Below, piece by piece: positions 52,299 to 63,500 of a DNA stretch of 64,000 nucleotides (positions are counted from its first letter, which is position 1; each line of letters opens with the position of its first letter). Under the pieces are notes generated by a model. The model was not told where the DNA came from. It saw only the letters and a program-made list of their open reading frames with translations, and did no database searches. This stretch comes from Eudoraea adriatica DSM 19308 (lineage in GTDB: Bacteria; Bacteroidota; Bacteroidia; Flavobacteriales; Flavobacteriaceae). Location of the stretch: assembly GCF_000382125.1 (NCBI RefSeq), contig NZ_KB907552.1:145098-209097 (forward strand). The letters run 5' to 3'. A program made the position numbers and the translations under genes.

Positions 52299-53552
52299 AT
52301 GTCCAAATTCAAAACGTTGCTTAAAAACCTTGGTCCCGGGCTATTGTTTGCCAGTATGGCCATAGGAACATCACATTTGGTCTTATCTACCAAGGCCGGT
52401 GCACAATATGGATGGGTTATGGTGGTTCCTATCATCCTGGCCAATATTTTAAAATACCCCTTTTTCGAATTTGGAATACGTTATACCAATGTCACCAATA
52501 AAACCTTAATAGAAGGGTATCTCAATAGAGGCCGAGCTTACTTATGGCTATATGCCTTTATTACCCTGGTAACCACATTTACGATCCTCGCTGCTCTTTA
52601 TGTAGTAACTGCCGGGTTGTTTATTAACCTTTTTAATGTTGAACATATTTCTGTTGCCACCGTTGCACTTGGTTTATTCGTATTTATTAGCACCCTGCTA
52701 ATCATAGGTCGCTACCGTTTTCTGGAAATTTCCTTAAAATTTGTGATATCCATTTTATTTGTGGCATTGCTTGTGACCACATTATTGGTAATTTACAAAG
52801 GGCAGGTGGAACCGGTGTCTGATTTTGTAAGACCACCAATATTTAATGAGGTGGGTATTTTGTTCTTAATTGGGTTAATAGGATGGATGCCTACAGCTGT
52901 TGAAGCTTCCAGCTGGATTAGCTTATGGAGCCTGGAAAAATATAAATTGAATAAGGCTAAACCCTCATTAAAAGAAGCGTTGCATGAATTCAATTCCGGG
53001 TATTTGATGACTGCTGTCCTCGCCATTTTCTTTTTAATCATCGGGTGGATGACCCTATATGGTACAAATACGGAATTAAGCAGTAATGCTACCACTTTTG
53101 CAGATCAGGTTGTGCAATTGTTTACAACACATATTGGTAACTGGGCTTATATCTTTATTGCCGTATCTGCCTTTGCTACCATGTTTAGCACCTGTATGAC
53201 TGCTCATGATGCGATATCAAGGGTAAGTATCGACATAGTGGGTTTGCTTACGCCTAAAAGCAAAGATTTTTCAGGGAGAAAGTATTACGCTTCGGGGGTT
53301 ATTCTTTTGGCAATGGTCAACTTTATTGTAATTAAGGCATTTGGAGCAAATATGGGAACCCTGGTAGCCCTGGCAACTTTTGTCTCTTTTGTATTGGCTC
53401 CGATAGTGGGTTATATGAATCTAAAAAATGTCATGAGCCATGATCTGCCTAACCATTTTCATCCAGGCAAAGGTTTGCAGGTCCTTACTTTTGCCGGCAT
53501 AATATTCCTTTCGCTATTTGCAATTTATTATTGCTGGATGTTGCTTTTTTAA
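52299..53552 (+). CDS. NRAMP-family transporter lacking the DPGN motif
   Basis: 417 residues, about 11 membrane helices. It aligns with the NRAMP divalent-metal transporter fold (GPGLLFASMAIGTSHL in helix 1, GWMPTAVEASSW in helix 6, ATMFSTCMTAHDA later). The canonical DPGN of helix 1 reads AIGTS and the helix-6 MPH is MPT. Metal-ligand residues are therefore changed. Such NRAMP-related proteins may move other cations or substrates. It is near-adjacent to the SanA-like gene and could be co-transcribed with it. Confidence 0.8.
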   Translation: MSKFKTLLKNLGPGLLFASMAIGTSHLVLSTKAGAQYGWVMVVPIILANILKYPFFEFGIRYTNVTNKTLIEGYLNRGRAYLWLYAFITLVTTFTILAALYVVTAGLFINLFNVEHISVATVALGLFVFISTLLIIGRYRFLEISLKFVISILFVALLVTTLLVIYKGQVEPVSDFVRPPIFNEVGILFLIGLIGWMPTAVEASSWISLWSLEKYKLNKAKPSLKEALHEFNSGYLMTAVLAIFFLIIGWMTLYGTNTELSSNATTFADQVVQLFTTHIGNWAYIFIAVSAFATMFSTCMTAHDAISRVSIDIVGLLTPKSKDFSGRKYYASGVILLAMVNFIVIKAFGANMGTLVALATFVSFVLAPIVGYMNLKNVMSHDLPNHFHPGKGLQVLTFAGIIFLSLFAIYYCWMLLF

Positions 53553-53567
53553 TATGATCGCTAAATA

Positions 53568-55475
53568 TTACAAAGCGTTATCCATAACTTCTTTTACTAC
53601 CTCAGGATTAAGGAGCGTACTAATATCCCCCAGGTTTTCTGTATCTCCGGAGGCTATTTTTCGTAAAATACGTCTCATGATCTTGCCACTTCGAGTTTTA
53701 GGCAAACCGGGTACAAACTGTATCTTGTCTAATTTAGCAATAGGACCAATATGTTCGGTGATTTGCTGGTTTATTTCTTTCTTTAGGTTTTCTCTATCCC
53801 TGGCTTCACCAATTTCCTTAAGAATCACAAAACCATAAAGTGCATTGCCTTTTATATCATGTGGAAAACCTACAATGGCAGATTCAGCTACTGCGGGATG
53901 TTCGTTTATGGCATCTTCAATTGGTGCAGTCCCCAAATTATGGCCTGAAACAATGATCACATCATCTACCCGCCCCGTAATCCTGTAATATCCTACCTCA
54001 TCTCTCATAGCACCATCCCCGGTAAAATATTTATTCTTATATGCCGTGAAATAAGTATCCCTATACCTCTCATGATCACCCCATATGGTTCTTGCCATTG
54101 AAGGCCATGGAAACTTAATACACAGTCGGCCGTCTACCTGAATTCCCATAATTTCATGACCTTCTTCGTCCATGAGGGCAGGTTGAATTCCTATAAAGGG
54201 CAATGTGGCATAAGTGGGGGTTGTTGGAGTGACATATGGGATAGGCGAGATCATTATTCCACCGGTCTCTGTTTGCCACCAGGTATCTACAATAGGGCTT
54301 TTACCATGTCCAACATTGTTATTATACCAATGCCAGGCTTCTTCATTTATTGGTTCCCCGACAGATCCTAAAACTTTAAGGGAAGAAAGATCATATTTTT
54401 CTACAAATTCAAGATTTTCCTTGGCTAAAGCCCTTATTGCAGTAGGTGCAGTATAAAACTGATTTACCTTGTGCTTTTCAACTACTTCCCAAAACCTTCC
54501 ATAATCCGGATAAGAAGGAACGCCTTCAAACATTACCGTAGTTGCCCCATTGGCCAATGGGCCATAAATTATATAGGAATGACCTGTAATCCAGCCGATA
54601 TCCGCGGTACACCAATATACATCACCATCCCTGTACTGAAATATATTCTTAAAGGTATAGGCCGTATAAACCATATAACCGGCGCAGGTATGCACCATAC
54701 CTTTGGGTTTCCCCGTTGATCCGGATGTATAGAGTATAAAAAGAGGGTCTTCAGATTTCATACGTTCAGCATCATTATCTGCATAGGCCTCGTCCAGCAA
54801 TGGTTTCAGCCAAAAATCCCGGTTTTTCTTCATCTTAACCTTTCCCCCGGTGCGCTTAGTAACCAAAACCTTTTCCACTCCCGGGCAGTCTTCAAGGGCA
54901 ACATCTACAATACCTTTAAGGTCTATAATTTTATTTCCCCTGTAAGAACCGTCAGAAGTAATTACCATTTTACAATCACAATCATTAATCCTTGTAGCCA
55001 ATGCATTTGAAGAAAATCCTGCAAAAACAACGGAATGTATAGCACCGACCCTGGCACAGGCCAGCACAGTATAGGCTAATTCCGGAATCATTGGCAGGTA
55101 CACGCAAATACGATCACCTTTTTTTATGCCGTTTTCCTTGAGTACATTGGCCATCCTGCATACACTTTCATGTAATTGTCCATAAGTAATATGCTGTGCT
55201 TCTTCTTTAGGGTCATTGGGTTCAAATATGATTGCAGTATTATTGCGTTTAGTAGGCAAATGTCTGTCCAGGCAGTTCTCCGTTATGTTGAGTTCGGCAC
55301 CTTCAAACCACTTAATTTCAGGCTTCGTAAAATCCCAACTTAGTACCCTATCCCATTTTGAGCGCCATACAAAATGCTCTTCGGCTATTTCTTCCCAAAA
55401 AGCTTCCGGATTCTGAACGGACTTGCGATATACCTGAAAATATTCTTCTAAATGCTTAATATGATAATTACTCAT
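53568..55475 (-). CDS. acs: acetate-CoA ligase (acetyl-CoA synthetase)
   Basis: 635 residues. An AMP-forming ANL enzyme that activates acetate in the cytosol. The P-loop YTSGSTGKPKG lies at about 251-261. The acetyl/propionyl pocket motif WWQTETGG is near 397. The regulatory PKTRSGKIMRR motif (the Lys acetylated in other species) is near the C-terminus. It is the last gene of the DUF4212-symporter-acs unit, 13 bp after the symporter stop. Confidence 0.96.
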   Translation of the reverse strand: MSNYHIKHLEEYFQVYRKSVQNPEAFWEEIAEEHFVWRSKWDRVLSWDFTKPEIKWFEGAELNITENCLDRHLPTKRNNTAIIFEPNDPKEEAQHITYGQLHESVCRMANVLKENGIKKGDRICVYLPMIPELAYTVLACARVGAIHSVVFAGFSSNALATRINDCDCKMVITSDGSYRGNKIIDLKGIVDVALEDCPGVEKVLVTKRTGGKVKMKKNRDFWLKPLLDEAYADNDAERMKSEDPLFILYTSGSTGKPKGMVHTCAGYMVYTAYTFKNIFQYRDGDVYWCTADIGWITGHSYIIYGPLANGATTVMFEGVPSYPDYGRFWEVVEKHKVNQFYTAPTAIRALAKENLEFVEKYDLSSLKVLGSVGEPINEEAWHWYNNNVGHGKSPIVDTWWQTETGGIMISPIPYVTPTTPTYATLPFIGIQPALMDEEGHEIMGIQVDGRLCIKFPWPSMARTIWGDHERYRDTYFTAYKNKYFTGDGAMRDEVGYYRITGRVDDVIIVSGHNLGTAPIEDAINEHPAVAESAIVGFPHDIKGNALYGFVILKEIGEARDRENLKKEINQQITEHIGPIAKLDKIQFVPGLPKTRSGKIMRRILRKIASGDTENLGDISTLLNPEVVKEVMDNAL

Positions 55476-55487
55476 GCCAATTTTATT

Positions 55488-57179
55488 TTAATGAAAACTT
55501 GCCTCCTTAACCCCACTGGGTATTCGAATATCCTCCACAATTTCCTGTACCTCTTTTGGAGGATCCGGTGTGAAAATGGAGATAATTATGGATACCATAA
55601 AGTTAAGTAACATAGCCACAGTACCAAAGCCTTCGGGGGAAATTCCAAACCACCAATCCTTTGATGTACCTCCTCCAAACATATCAAACTTAAACTTCAG
55701 CATATAAAATAACATGGCAGCCATCCCAACAACCATTCCTGCTACAGCGCCTTCCTTATTCATCTTTTTATAAAAAATACCCAACACTATTGCAGGAAAA
55801 AAGGAGGCGGCTGCTAAGCCAAAAGCCAGAGCTACTGTAGCGGCTACGAAATCTGGTGGATTAATCCCAAAATAACCTGCAATACACACCGCTACCACAG
55901 CAGACATTCTGGCAATAATCAATTCATTTTTATCTGAAATATTCGGGCTAAATTGTTTTTTGATTAAATCATGTGAGATGGAAGTAGATATAACGAGTAA
56001 CAAACCTGCTGCCGTTGAAAGTGCAGCTGCAAGGCCTCCTGCCGCTACCAATGCTATTACCCAATTGGGTAAATTAGCGATCTCAGGATTGGCTAGTACA
56101 ATAATATCTTTATCTACTTGCAGTTCATTAATTTCAGGATCAGCAACATATTGAATAATTCCATCGGAATTTTTATCATTAAATTTTAAGAGGCCGGTAG
56201 CTTCCCATTTAGAGAACCAAGCGGGCATTCCGGCATAATCTTTATTACTAACGGTCTCTATTAAATTGGTTCTCGCGAAAACAGCGATTGCAGGCGCCGT
56301 GGTATACAAGATGGCTATAAAAAACAATGCATACCCAGCAGATTTTCTGGCATCTTTGACTTTAGGGACCGTAAAAAACCTTACAATTACATGAGGCAGG
56401 CCTGCAGTTCCTACCATTAATGCCGCAGTGATAAAAAATATATCTATCATAGGCTTGGAGCCATTGGTATATTCGTCAAATCCAAGCGCTGTGGATAATC
56501 CGTCTAACTTATCCAATAAGGAAACACTTTCTCCAATAACATCGCTTCCCATCCCCAATTGAGGAATAGAACTACCTGTCATTTGAATTGAAATAAAAAT
56601 AGCCGGTACCATAAAAGCAAAAATCAACACACAGTACTGAGCTACCTGGGTATAGGTGATTCCTTTCATGCCCCCTAAAACGGCATAAAACAAAACTATA
56701 ATCATTCCAATAATAACCCCTGTATTAATTGGGACTTCCAGAAATCTGGAAAATACGAGTCCTACCCCTCGCATCTGACCGGCTACATAGGTAAATGAAA
56801 CCAGCAGTGCACAAATAACGGCAACCGAGCGGGCTATATTGGAATAGTAACGGTCTCCAATAAAATCAGGCACAGTAAATTGTCCAAATTTTCTGAGATA
56901 GGGAGCTAAGAGAAGAGCAAGAAGTACATATCCTCCGGTCCAACCCATTAAATACACCGATCCGTCGTATCCGCTAAATGATATTAACCCGGCCATTCCG
57001 AGGAAGGATGCGGCAGACATCCAATCTGCTGCGGTAGCCAAGCCGTTTGCCCAGGCAGGAACATGGCCTCCGGCCACATAAAAATCTTTAGTGGAGCTGG
57101 CCCTGGACCATATTGCAATTCCTATATAAAGTAAAAAAGTTAAGACAACAATGGTCAGTGTCCATGTCTGTACATCCAT
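55488..57179 (-). CDS. actP: cation/acetate symporter (sodium:solute symporter family)
   Basis: 563 residues with about 13 membrane helices. Diagnostic SSS features are TKDFYVAGGHVPAWANGLATAADWMSAASF (about 30-59) and GYVLLALLLAPYLRKFGQFTVPDFIGDRY. It imports acetate with Na+, supplying acs. An extra central hydrophilic loop (about 325-370, KFNDKNSDGIIQYVADPEIN) resembles an EF-hand-like insertion and is uncommon. ActP is assigned by context as well as family. Confidence 0.9.
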   Translation of the reverse strand: MDVQTWTLTIVVLTFLLYIGIAIWSRASSTKDFYVAGGHVPAWANGLATAADWMSAASFLGMAGLISFSGYDGSVYLMGWTGGYVLLALLLAPYLRKFGQFTVPDFIGDRYYSNIARSVAVICALLVSFTYVAGQMRGVGLVFSRFLEVPINTGVIIGMIIVLFYAVLGGMKGITYTQVAQYCVLIFAFMVPAIFISIQMTGSSIPQLGMGSDVIGESVSLLDKLDGLSTALGFDEYTNGSKPMIDIFFITAALMVGTAGLPHVIVRFFTVPKVKDARKSAGYALFFIAILYTTAPAIAVFARTNLIETVSNKDYAGMPAWFSKWEATGLLKFNDKNSDGIIQYVADPEINELQVDKDIIVLANPEIANLPNWVIALVAAGGLAAALSTAAGLLLVISTSISHDLIKKQFSPNISDKNELIIARMSAVVAVCIAGYFGINPPDFVAATVALAFGLAAASFFPAIVLGIFYKKMNKEGAVAGMVVGMAAMLFYMLKFKFDMFGGGTSKDWWFGISPEGFGTVAMLLNFMVSIIISIFTPDPPKEVQEIVEDIRIPSGVKEASFH

Positions 57180-57206
57180 ACGGTTGGTATGTTTGGTTGA
57201 TCTGGT

Positions 57207-57464
57207 TTATTCGTCGAACCCGTGTTTCTTATCCAGTCGGTTCATTAATCTTACATATATGAAAATTAGGATGACAAAGACATAAATAGACCCCTGTTGG
57301 GCAAACCAAAAACCCAGTTTAAATCCGCCTAATTGAATAGTATCCAGCTCATCCTTTAACAGTATTCCAAACCCATAGGATACCAAAAACCAAATACCCA
57401 ACAAAATAGCGAGATACTGCAGGTTTTTTTTCCAATATTCTTTGGCTTTAGAATTGTGACCCAT
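57207..57464 (-). CDS. DUF4212 small membrane protein
   Basis: 85 residues with two membrane helices (about 18-35 and 52-72). The conserved FKLGFWFAQQGSIYVFVILIF segment is the DUF4212 hallmark. These proteins are regularly encoded next to acetate-type sodium:solute symporters and may be small subunits of them. It begins the three-gene acetate unit, 27 bp before the symporter. Confidence 0.92.
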   Translation of the reverse strand: MGHNSKAKEYWKKNLQYLAILLGIWFLVSYGFGILLKDELDTIQLGGFKLGFWFAQQGSIYVFVILIFIYVRLMNRLDKKHGFDE

Positions 57465-57626
57465 GAAAATTTATTTTTCTAAATATAAGTATTCCCAATA
57501 ATTAACGGGCATGTAAGGTAAATTTTTTGATGTGCCCTTTAAGAACTATGATAAAAGAAGTATTGGATGTATTCACCCATCCGTAATGGACAGAATGCTC
57601 ACAACAATTATAATAAATAGAGAACC

Positions 57627-59567
57627 TTAATATATGAGATCGTAATTTAAGACGACTATTAATTGCCGTTCATTCTGATTATGCAATTGTTCCGGGCAGA
57701 ATCCCCCACTTTTGCAGGTATTGACTAACTTATCCTCACCATAACCAATGGTATACAAAATATTTGAAGATGAGACACCATTTTGCTCCAGGTAGTCTTT
57801 AATGGCATCAGCGCGATTTTGTGATAACCTGAAATTTGTAGCACTTCCACCACGGCTATCGGTATGAGATTCTATTCGTAGTTGCAATTGAGGAAAACTT
57901 TTTACCGCAACGACGGCTTTGTCAAGTTCGGCCGCTATTTCCGGAGTTATAGCGTACCTGCCCTTTTGAAAATAGAACTTATTCATTTTAATTACAGTCT
58001 GATCTTCCTTCTCCTCTACCAGGTCATCCAGAAACAAGAGTTCTAAATCAACTAAACTATTATCCTCAAGACTCTGAATTGCTGCTTCATCAAAAGAGCG
58101 GATTGTTTCAGAGTATCGTTCTTTGGATGCCTCAAGCATAAGAGTTTCTCTCCATGGAATTTCAAGCCTGTATGTTCCATCCTCATTTGTATAAACTTCC
58201 TTAATAAGATTTAAGTCAGTATCGTACGCCCTCACCGCTGCCTTTGAGACCCCCTCTTTTGAGGTTGTATTATTTACCTGTCCCCTAAGGACCAATGTTT
58301 TCAGACCCGGTTTATCAGCAACTTGAAATCCATAAATATCATCTTTTCCTTTACCTTCTTTTCTATTTGACGAAAAATAGCCTATTAGACCCTCTGTTTC
58401 ATTGTTCTTGATAATAAAACCAAAATCATCTTCCCCGGAATTAAGACCCATTCCTAAATTTACAGGAATACTAAAAGACTCATCATTCTGCAATTCGGAC
58501 TTGTAAATATCCATGCCACCAAGTCCATAAAAAATATCCGATGCAAAAAATAGGCTATTCTCAAAAACAAATGGCGAGATCTCGTTTCCCGGTGTATTGA
58601 TCCTCGAGCCTAAATTTATGGGAGCAGACATAATTTTACCTTCGTTAGTATCTACATAATAAAGATCTGTACCTCCATAACCATTAGGGAAATTAGCCGC
58701 AAAATAAAGTCTGCTGGTCTTCGCATCATAAAAGGGGTAGTAAAAAGATGTGCTTGGATCCCTCAATAAATATTGGGCGGTACCATCTTTTGAAGTCATC
58801 ATTACTGCCAGACTATTTTTACCATTACTATCAAAAGTCAGCACCCCATCTGCTGCATTAGAGCTTACATAAAATACAGCATCCATGGTTTCTGAATAAA
58901 AAGGTGTTGCCTGATGGAAATTTGATTCCGGAATATCTAAAAATGGGTTAGGGTTGAGTATCTGATCATCCGATCCTACTTTGGCTACATATATTTCCAG
59001 GTATTCGCTTTCGCGGTAGCCTTTTTTCTTATTTTCACTAAGACTTCTGGTACTGGTAAACAGCATTCTATCATCCTTGTAAAAGGAAGGTGAAAAATCA
59101 GAGGCAGGACCATTGGCATTTATGTTGAAAATTTCATACACCAGGTCATCTGCCTTTTCCGATTCCTGGAGTTCATAATTAAATTCGGCGTTTTCCAGCA
59201 ATTCATTGGACAAGACATCAGTTTTTGTAGCCAGGAAGGCTTTTACTCTATCCTGACCGGAAGTTTTGGCCATTGCCTGCAACATATTATTAAAATGGTA
59301 TGTGCTTATTTCAGTATCCTCTTTATATACCTCAAGATAAGTGTCGGTAGCATTTTTGTAGTTCTTTGTATGTAAATAGGAATCTGCTAAATTCAGTAAT
59401 TGCCTTTTGCTTAAAGGATGTTCATTTTTCTCCTTTTTATATTCAAAAATGGCCTGGGTGTATTTGTATTCAAAAAAGAAATCATCTCCTTTTGATTTTT
59501 TATCCTGGGCAAAGGAAAAGCTGTCGACAAACAGAAAAGCAATCAGAATTAAGAATTTATATTTCAT
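57627..59567 (-). CDS. OmpA-domain protein of the PorE type with TPR and PD40 propeller
   Basis: 646 residues with a signal peptide (about 1-20, ending FAQ). A TPR-like helical region (about 25-130) is followed by a PD40/WD40-like propeller (about 150-420) and a carboxypeptidase-like regulatory strand domain (about 425-510). A C-terminal OmpA peptidoglycan-binding domain (about 530-646) has motif ESHTDSRG and LSQNRADAIKDYL. This is the plan of PorE, which links the type IX secretion machinery to peptidoglycan. Third gene of the minus-strand operon after the adhesin and PorP/SprF. Confidence 0.85.
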   Translation of the reverse strand: MKYKFLILIAFLFVDSFSFAQDKKSKGDDFFFEYKYTQAIFEYKKEKNEHPLSKRQLLNLADSYLHTKNYKNATDTYLEVYKEDTEISTYHFNNMLQAMAKTSGQDRVKAFLATKTDVLSNELLENAEFNYELQESEKADDLVYEIFNINANGPASDFSPSFYKDDRMLFTSTRSLSENKKKGYRESEYLEIYVAKVGSDDQILNPNPFLDIPESNFHQATPFYSETMDAVFYVSSNAADGVLTFDSNGKNSLAVMMTSKDGTAQYLLRDPSTSFYYPFYDAKTSRLYFAANFPNGYGGTDLYYVDTNEGKIMSAPINLGSRINTPGNEISPFVFENSLFFASDIFYGLGGMDIYKSELQNDESFSIPVNLGMGLNSGEDDFGFIIKNNETEGLIGYFSSNRKEGKGKDDIYGFQVADKPGLKTLVLRGQVNNTTSKEGVSKAAVRAYDTDLNLIKEVYTNEDGTYRLEIPWRETLMLEASKERYSETIRSFDEAAIQSLEDNSLVDLELLFLDDLVEEKEDQTVIKMNKFYFQKGRYAITPEIAAELDKAVVAVKSFPQLQLRIESHTDSRGGSATNFRLSQNRADAIKDYLEQNGVSSSNILYTIGYGEDKLVNTCKSGGFCPEQLHNQNERQLIVVLNYDLIY

Positions 59568-59578
59568 TGCCTGTACTT

Positions 59579-60577
59579 TTAGAAAAACCTTGGTGAATCT
59601 ATTTGTTTTGGTTTGCCCTTAAGGTTCTCGTTTTTTTCCTTTTTGGTATTGGCTCCTCTTCCAATATAAAACTTAAGAATAATTTCGTGCGAACCACTAC
59701 TATATTCACCTATTGGATTGGTATTATAATCGTAAGAATATCCGGCAAACATGCCGTTAGATATCTGAAACCCTACCAAAGCGCTTATCGCATTATCAAA
59801 CCTGTAAGACGCACCTGCAGTTAACACATCATTAATTAGAAAGTTAGCCGACAAATTTGTCGTTACCGGTGCTCCCGATATAAGATTAAATAAAAATGCA
59901 GGTTTAAATTTAAGCTTTTCAGATAAATCAAAAACATAACCTCCTATAAAATTGAACTGCAACTTATCATCTATAACCTGAGCTACATCATCATCATAAA
60001 GCCCGTTGGGCAAAAAGTTAGGTGCTGATGCGCCAAGGTACCATTTGTCCTGATATAAAAATAAACCCGCTCCTAGCGTGGGGTAAAAATTACTGATTTG
60101 CTCCCGCCCTAAAATAGGCTCTCCGGGGTTTTCAAAATCTCCCTTAGAAAAATCAACATTTAAAAATGACCCTCCGGCATCAATACCAAAAGACAACTTA
60201 GTGTTGGCAGAGAGCATTAGCTGGTACGAGTATGAAATATCTACAAAAGTATTTGTCGTAGGACCCAACTGATCACTTTGGATATTAAAACCTAGCCCCA
60301 TCTTTTCATTTTCCAGAGGATAATTAACCCCAAACCTGATAGTCCTCGGCGCTCCGTCAATGTCTATCCATTGTGCCCTGTATAGGCCTGTAATATCCAT
60401 ATTTTCCACAGTACCCACATATGCCGGGTTAAAACTACCAATATTGTACATATATTGGGTATACTGCGGTTCTTGCTGTGAATAACTCTCATTTACCACG
60501 ACCAGGAAAAAGCCTAGTAATAAGAAGACATTACGAGTTAAAAATCTGCTTGTTGTACAAGTCATAAATTTAATCAT
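59579..60577 (-). CDS. PorP/SprF family type IX secretion outer-membrane protein
   Basis: 332 residues with a signal peptide (about 10-33). The family motif QQEPQYTQYMYNIGSFNPAYVG (about 35-55) begins the mature barrel and the protein ends in aromatic strands (GYSYDYNTNPIGEY...HEIILKFYIG). PorP/SprF proteins anchor specific type B sorting-domain adhesins at the cell surface. It overlaps the adhesin stop by 4 bp and lies 12 bp before the OmpA protein, so the three are one transcript. Confidence 0.92.
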   Translation of the reverse strand: MIKFMTCTTSRFLTRNVFLLLGFFLVVVNESYSQQEPQYTQYMYNIGSFNPAYVGTVENMDITGLYRAQWIDIDGAPRTIRFGVNYPLENEKMGLGFNIQSDQLGPTTNTFVDISYSYQLMLSANTKLSFGIDAGGSFLNVDFSKGDFENPGEPILGREQISNFYPTLGAGLFLYQDKWYLGASAPNFLPNGLYDDDVAQVIDDKLQFNFIGGYVFDLSEKLKFKPAFLFNLISGAPVTTNLSANFLINDVLTAGASYRFDNAISALVGFQISNGMFAGYSYDYNTNPIGEYSSGSHEIILKFYIGRGANTKKEKNENLKGKPKQIDSPRFF

Positions 60578-63500
60578 CTTATGAGCTGAATCCAGCCTTT
60601 TCTAATTTCTGAACCATCTCCTAAGTCCAATATATAAAAATAGGTGCCTTGAGGGACCTGTTCTCCATTTCTTGTTCCATCCCAGGTATTCCCGTCTGTC
60701 ATACCCTGGATGTCATATATCTTATTCCCATACCTGTCAAATATCTGAAGGTAATTATCAGGATAATCCTCCAGGTCATTAATCTTGAGCAAATCATTTG
60801 TCCCATCGCCATTAGGTGAAAACTGATTGAAAAGGAAACCCGGTTCCGTATTGGTTGGTTCGTTTACATTCACCCGTACAAATGCTTCCGGATTTGCTCC
60901 TGCCACCAACGGAGGACTTATAATAGTTGCAGTATTGCCCCAAATACCAGATATAGGCACATTTACGGTGATCTGTAGTGTTGCCTGTTGGTTTTGCGCC
61001 AGACTGGGTATTTGCCATATGCCGGTTGCTCGTTCATAAACACCCAGATCCTGCGTATGGGACAAATAAACGAACTCGGTATCAGGTCCATCCGGTATTA
61101 TATCTTCAACCACAATTTGTGATACCGTACCCTCCAATGACAGGTTAGTAACAATAATTGTAAATACAACATCTTCTCCAACTAATGGGTTTGCGCTTTC
61201 TGCAGTTTTTTCAATCAGCAGGTCTGCAGCCTGAGGAGCACCAATAATTATTGTAACGGTATCCTCATTATTTGCATCATTAATATCCTGGGGTACTGAG
61301 CCCAAAAGTGTTGCAGTATTGGAATAAACCCCTCCATCTAAAACTATTGCCGTGATATCCAGGGTTGCACTTGCCAAAGGCTGTAATTCATCAATAAACC
61401 ATTCTCCTGTTGTATTGTCATATGCCCCCAGTGAAGCAGTCTCAGATACATATTCAAAGCCGCTTTGCAATACATCACTTATAAGTACATCCGATACATT
61501 GATATTTGCCAGATTGTTTACAGTAACCGTAAAAATTACTTCCTGCCCAACCTCGACAATTTGAGCGTCTACACTTTTGGTTATTTCCAGATCAATACCT
61601 GTACCTATACCATCATCATTACTTATTGTTCCCAGTGAGGTTGCTGTAGCAAGGGTTGCTCCGCCGCTGGGATTGCTTAAAGTAACGGTAAAAGTTTCAT
61701 CAGGCTCTACAGTCAGATCACCATTTACATTTATATTTAGAGTACCCACAGGTGAACCTGCAATAAAATTTGCCGTGCCAACGGGTAATGTACCACCAAC
61801 AAAGTCCTCTGCATCGGCAGGATTTTCACCGCTACCCGTAACAGTATAGTCAACCGTGGCAGGCACAGATATATCACCCGTACGGCTCAGGCTAAAACTA
61901 AAGACCGTAGTACCACTATTGCCCTCCAGAAGAGTCACGCCAGGTCCAATAGAAATATCATTAATACAATCCGTTACCGTTATGGTTACCGTGACCGTCT
62001 GGTCCACACATGGCGGAACCGCCGTATTAGTGGTATAAGTAAACTCATAATTCCCGACTGAAAGTCCCATGAAATCTACGATATTATCACCGTCAATGAC
62101 AACACTTCCTCCTGATGGATCTGTAATAATTGCCCAGGCACCGGGATCTGCACCAATAAGGAGGTCATCGAGATCTACTGTTGTAATACCATTGGCCGCA
62201 ATACTGCATGCAGAACCGTTTACAGGAGTCCCGGGAGAGGGTTCTATATTTACGGTAACTATTACCTCTTGTCTTGCCGAAGTACAACCATTGGCGGTAG
62301 CCTCCACCCAATAGGAAGTCGTTTCCGTTAAAACAGGTGTGGTATACGAATCTGAATTAGATAAAACCTCTTCATCTTCATCTGTACTGGTTTCTGTGGC
62401 ATACCAGTTAAAATTTGGATTAGTTGTGCCGGGAGGGATTACGCCTTCAACCGTAAGTAAGGCCTGCCCGGACCCACAGAGGGTGTCGCTTGTCGTCGCC
62501 GTTATGACAGGGGTATTATTAACTACAAGAGTAACATCTGAAGAAAGACTCCAGCATAAGTCGTCCGTGGCATAAAAAAAAGCATAATACGTTCCAACGG
62601 TGGGATTGTCTTTCTCAGCCTGATTTAAATGATCGGTAGCAGGATCTGTTGGATTAGGATTCCTGCTCCAAACTAAAATAGTGCCCGGTGGTTCGCTCCC
62701 ATCCGTATAATCATCCAAACTAAGGGCAGGGTCTATTTCATCACAATATGTAGTAGGTACGGTTGGAATTATTATTGGTGGTGCAACATCACAATCGAAT
62801 TCACATGCGGTTACCGATATTGTAACAGTGCTTGTGGCCTCTGAGCAAGCCCCCTGGGCTGTATTGGTAGTATAGGTATATACATATACGCCCAGGTCCT
62901 CATCATCAACATCATCAAACTGAACCCTATTGAAAAAATCCGGAGTTACCTCCGTAGGGCCGCTGGTCCAGGCCCAACTACCATTATCTTCACCTGTAAT
63001 GAAATCGTCTAAATCTACTCTTGTTACACTATTGTTCCCTCTATTACATGCCGCTGTATCTGTGGTAGTTCCTGCCGAAGGTGTTGTATTAAATTGAAGA
63101 TCTATCTGCAGTACCGGGCTGGCACAATCATTAAGTGCATCATAGAAAAACCCATAATAGCTATCAGAACCGGTTACAACGCTACTTGATAAATGTGCTC
63201 CTGTATTTAAAGGATCGGAATTGGTACTCCATGTAAGTACCGAATTAGGAGGTGCCGGGGTATTTGTATAAGCATCCAGATCCTGCCCGCTACTATCGCA
63301 TAATTCCGTGACCCCCCCATTAAAAGCAGGGGCTGAAGTTCCTGCAGCACAACTGTCATCGTTAGTTATCGTTCCCAGTCCTGTTCCATCTGTAATGATA
63401 GCATTCACCGGCACACTTAGGTTTACATTAAAGGTCTCATTAGCCTCAATTGCTATATCCCCATTTACAGTTACTGTTATGGTTGTGCTTGGATTTCCCG

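Noticed and set aside
61352..62575. Plus-strand frames opposite the adhesin
   Set aside because: They arise from the low-complexity Thr/Val/Asp codon pattern of the Calx-beta/DUF11 repeats on the other strand.
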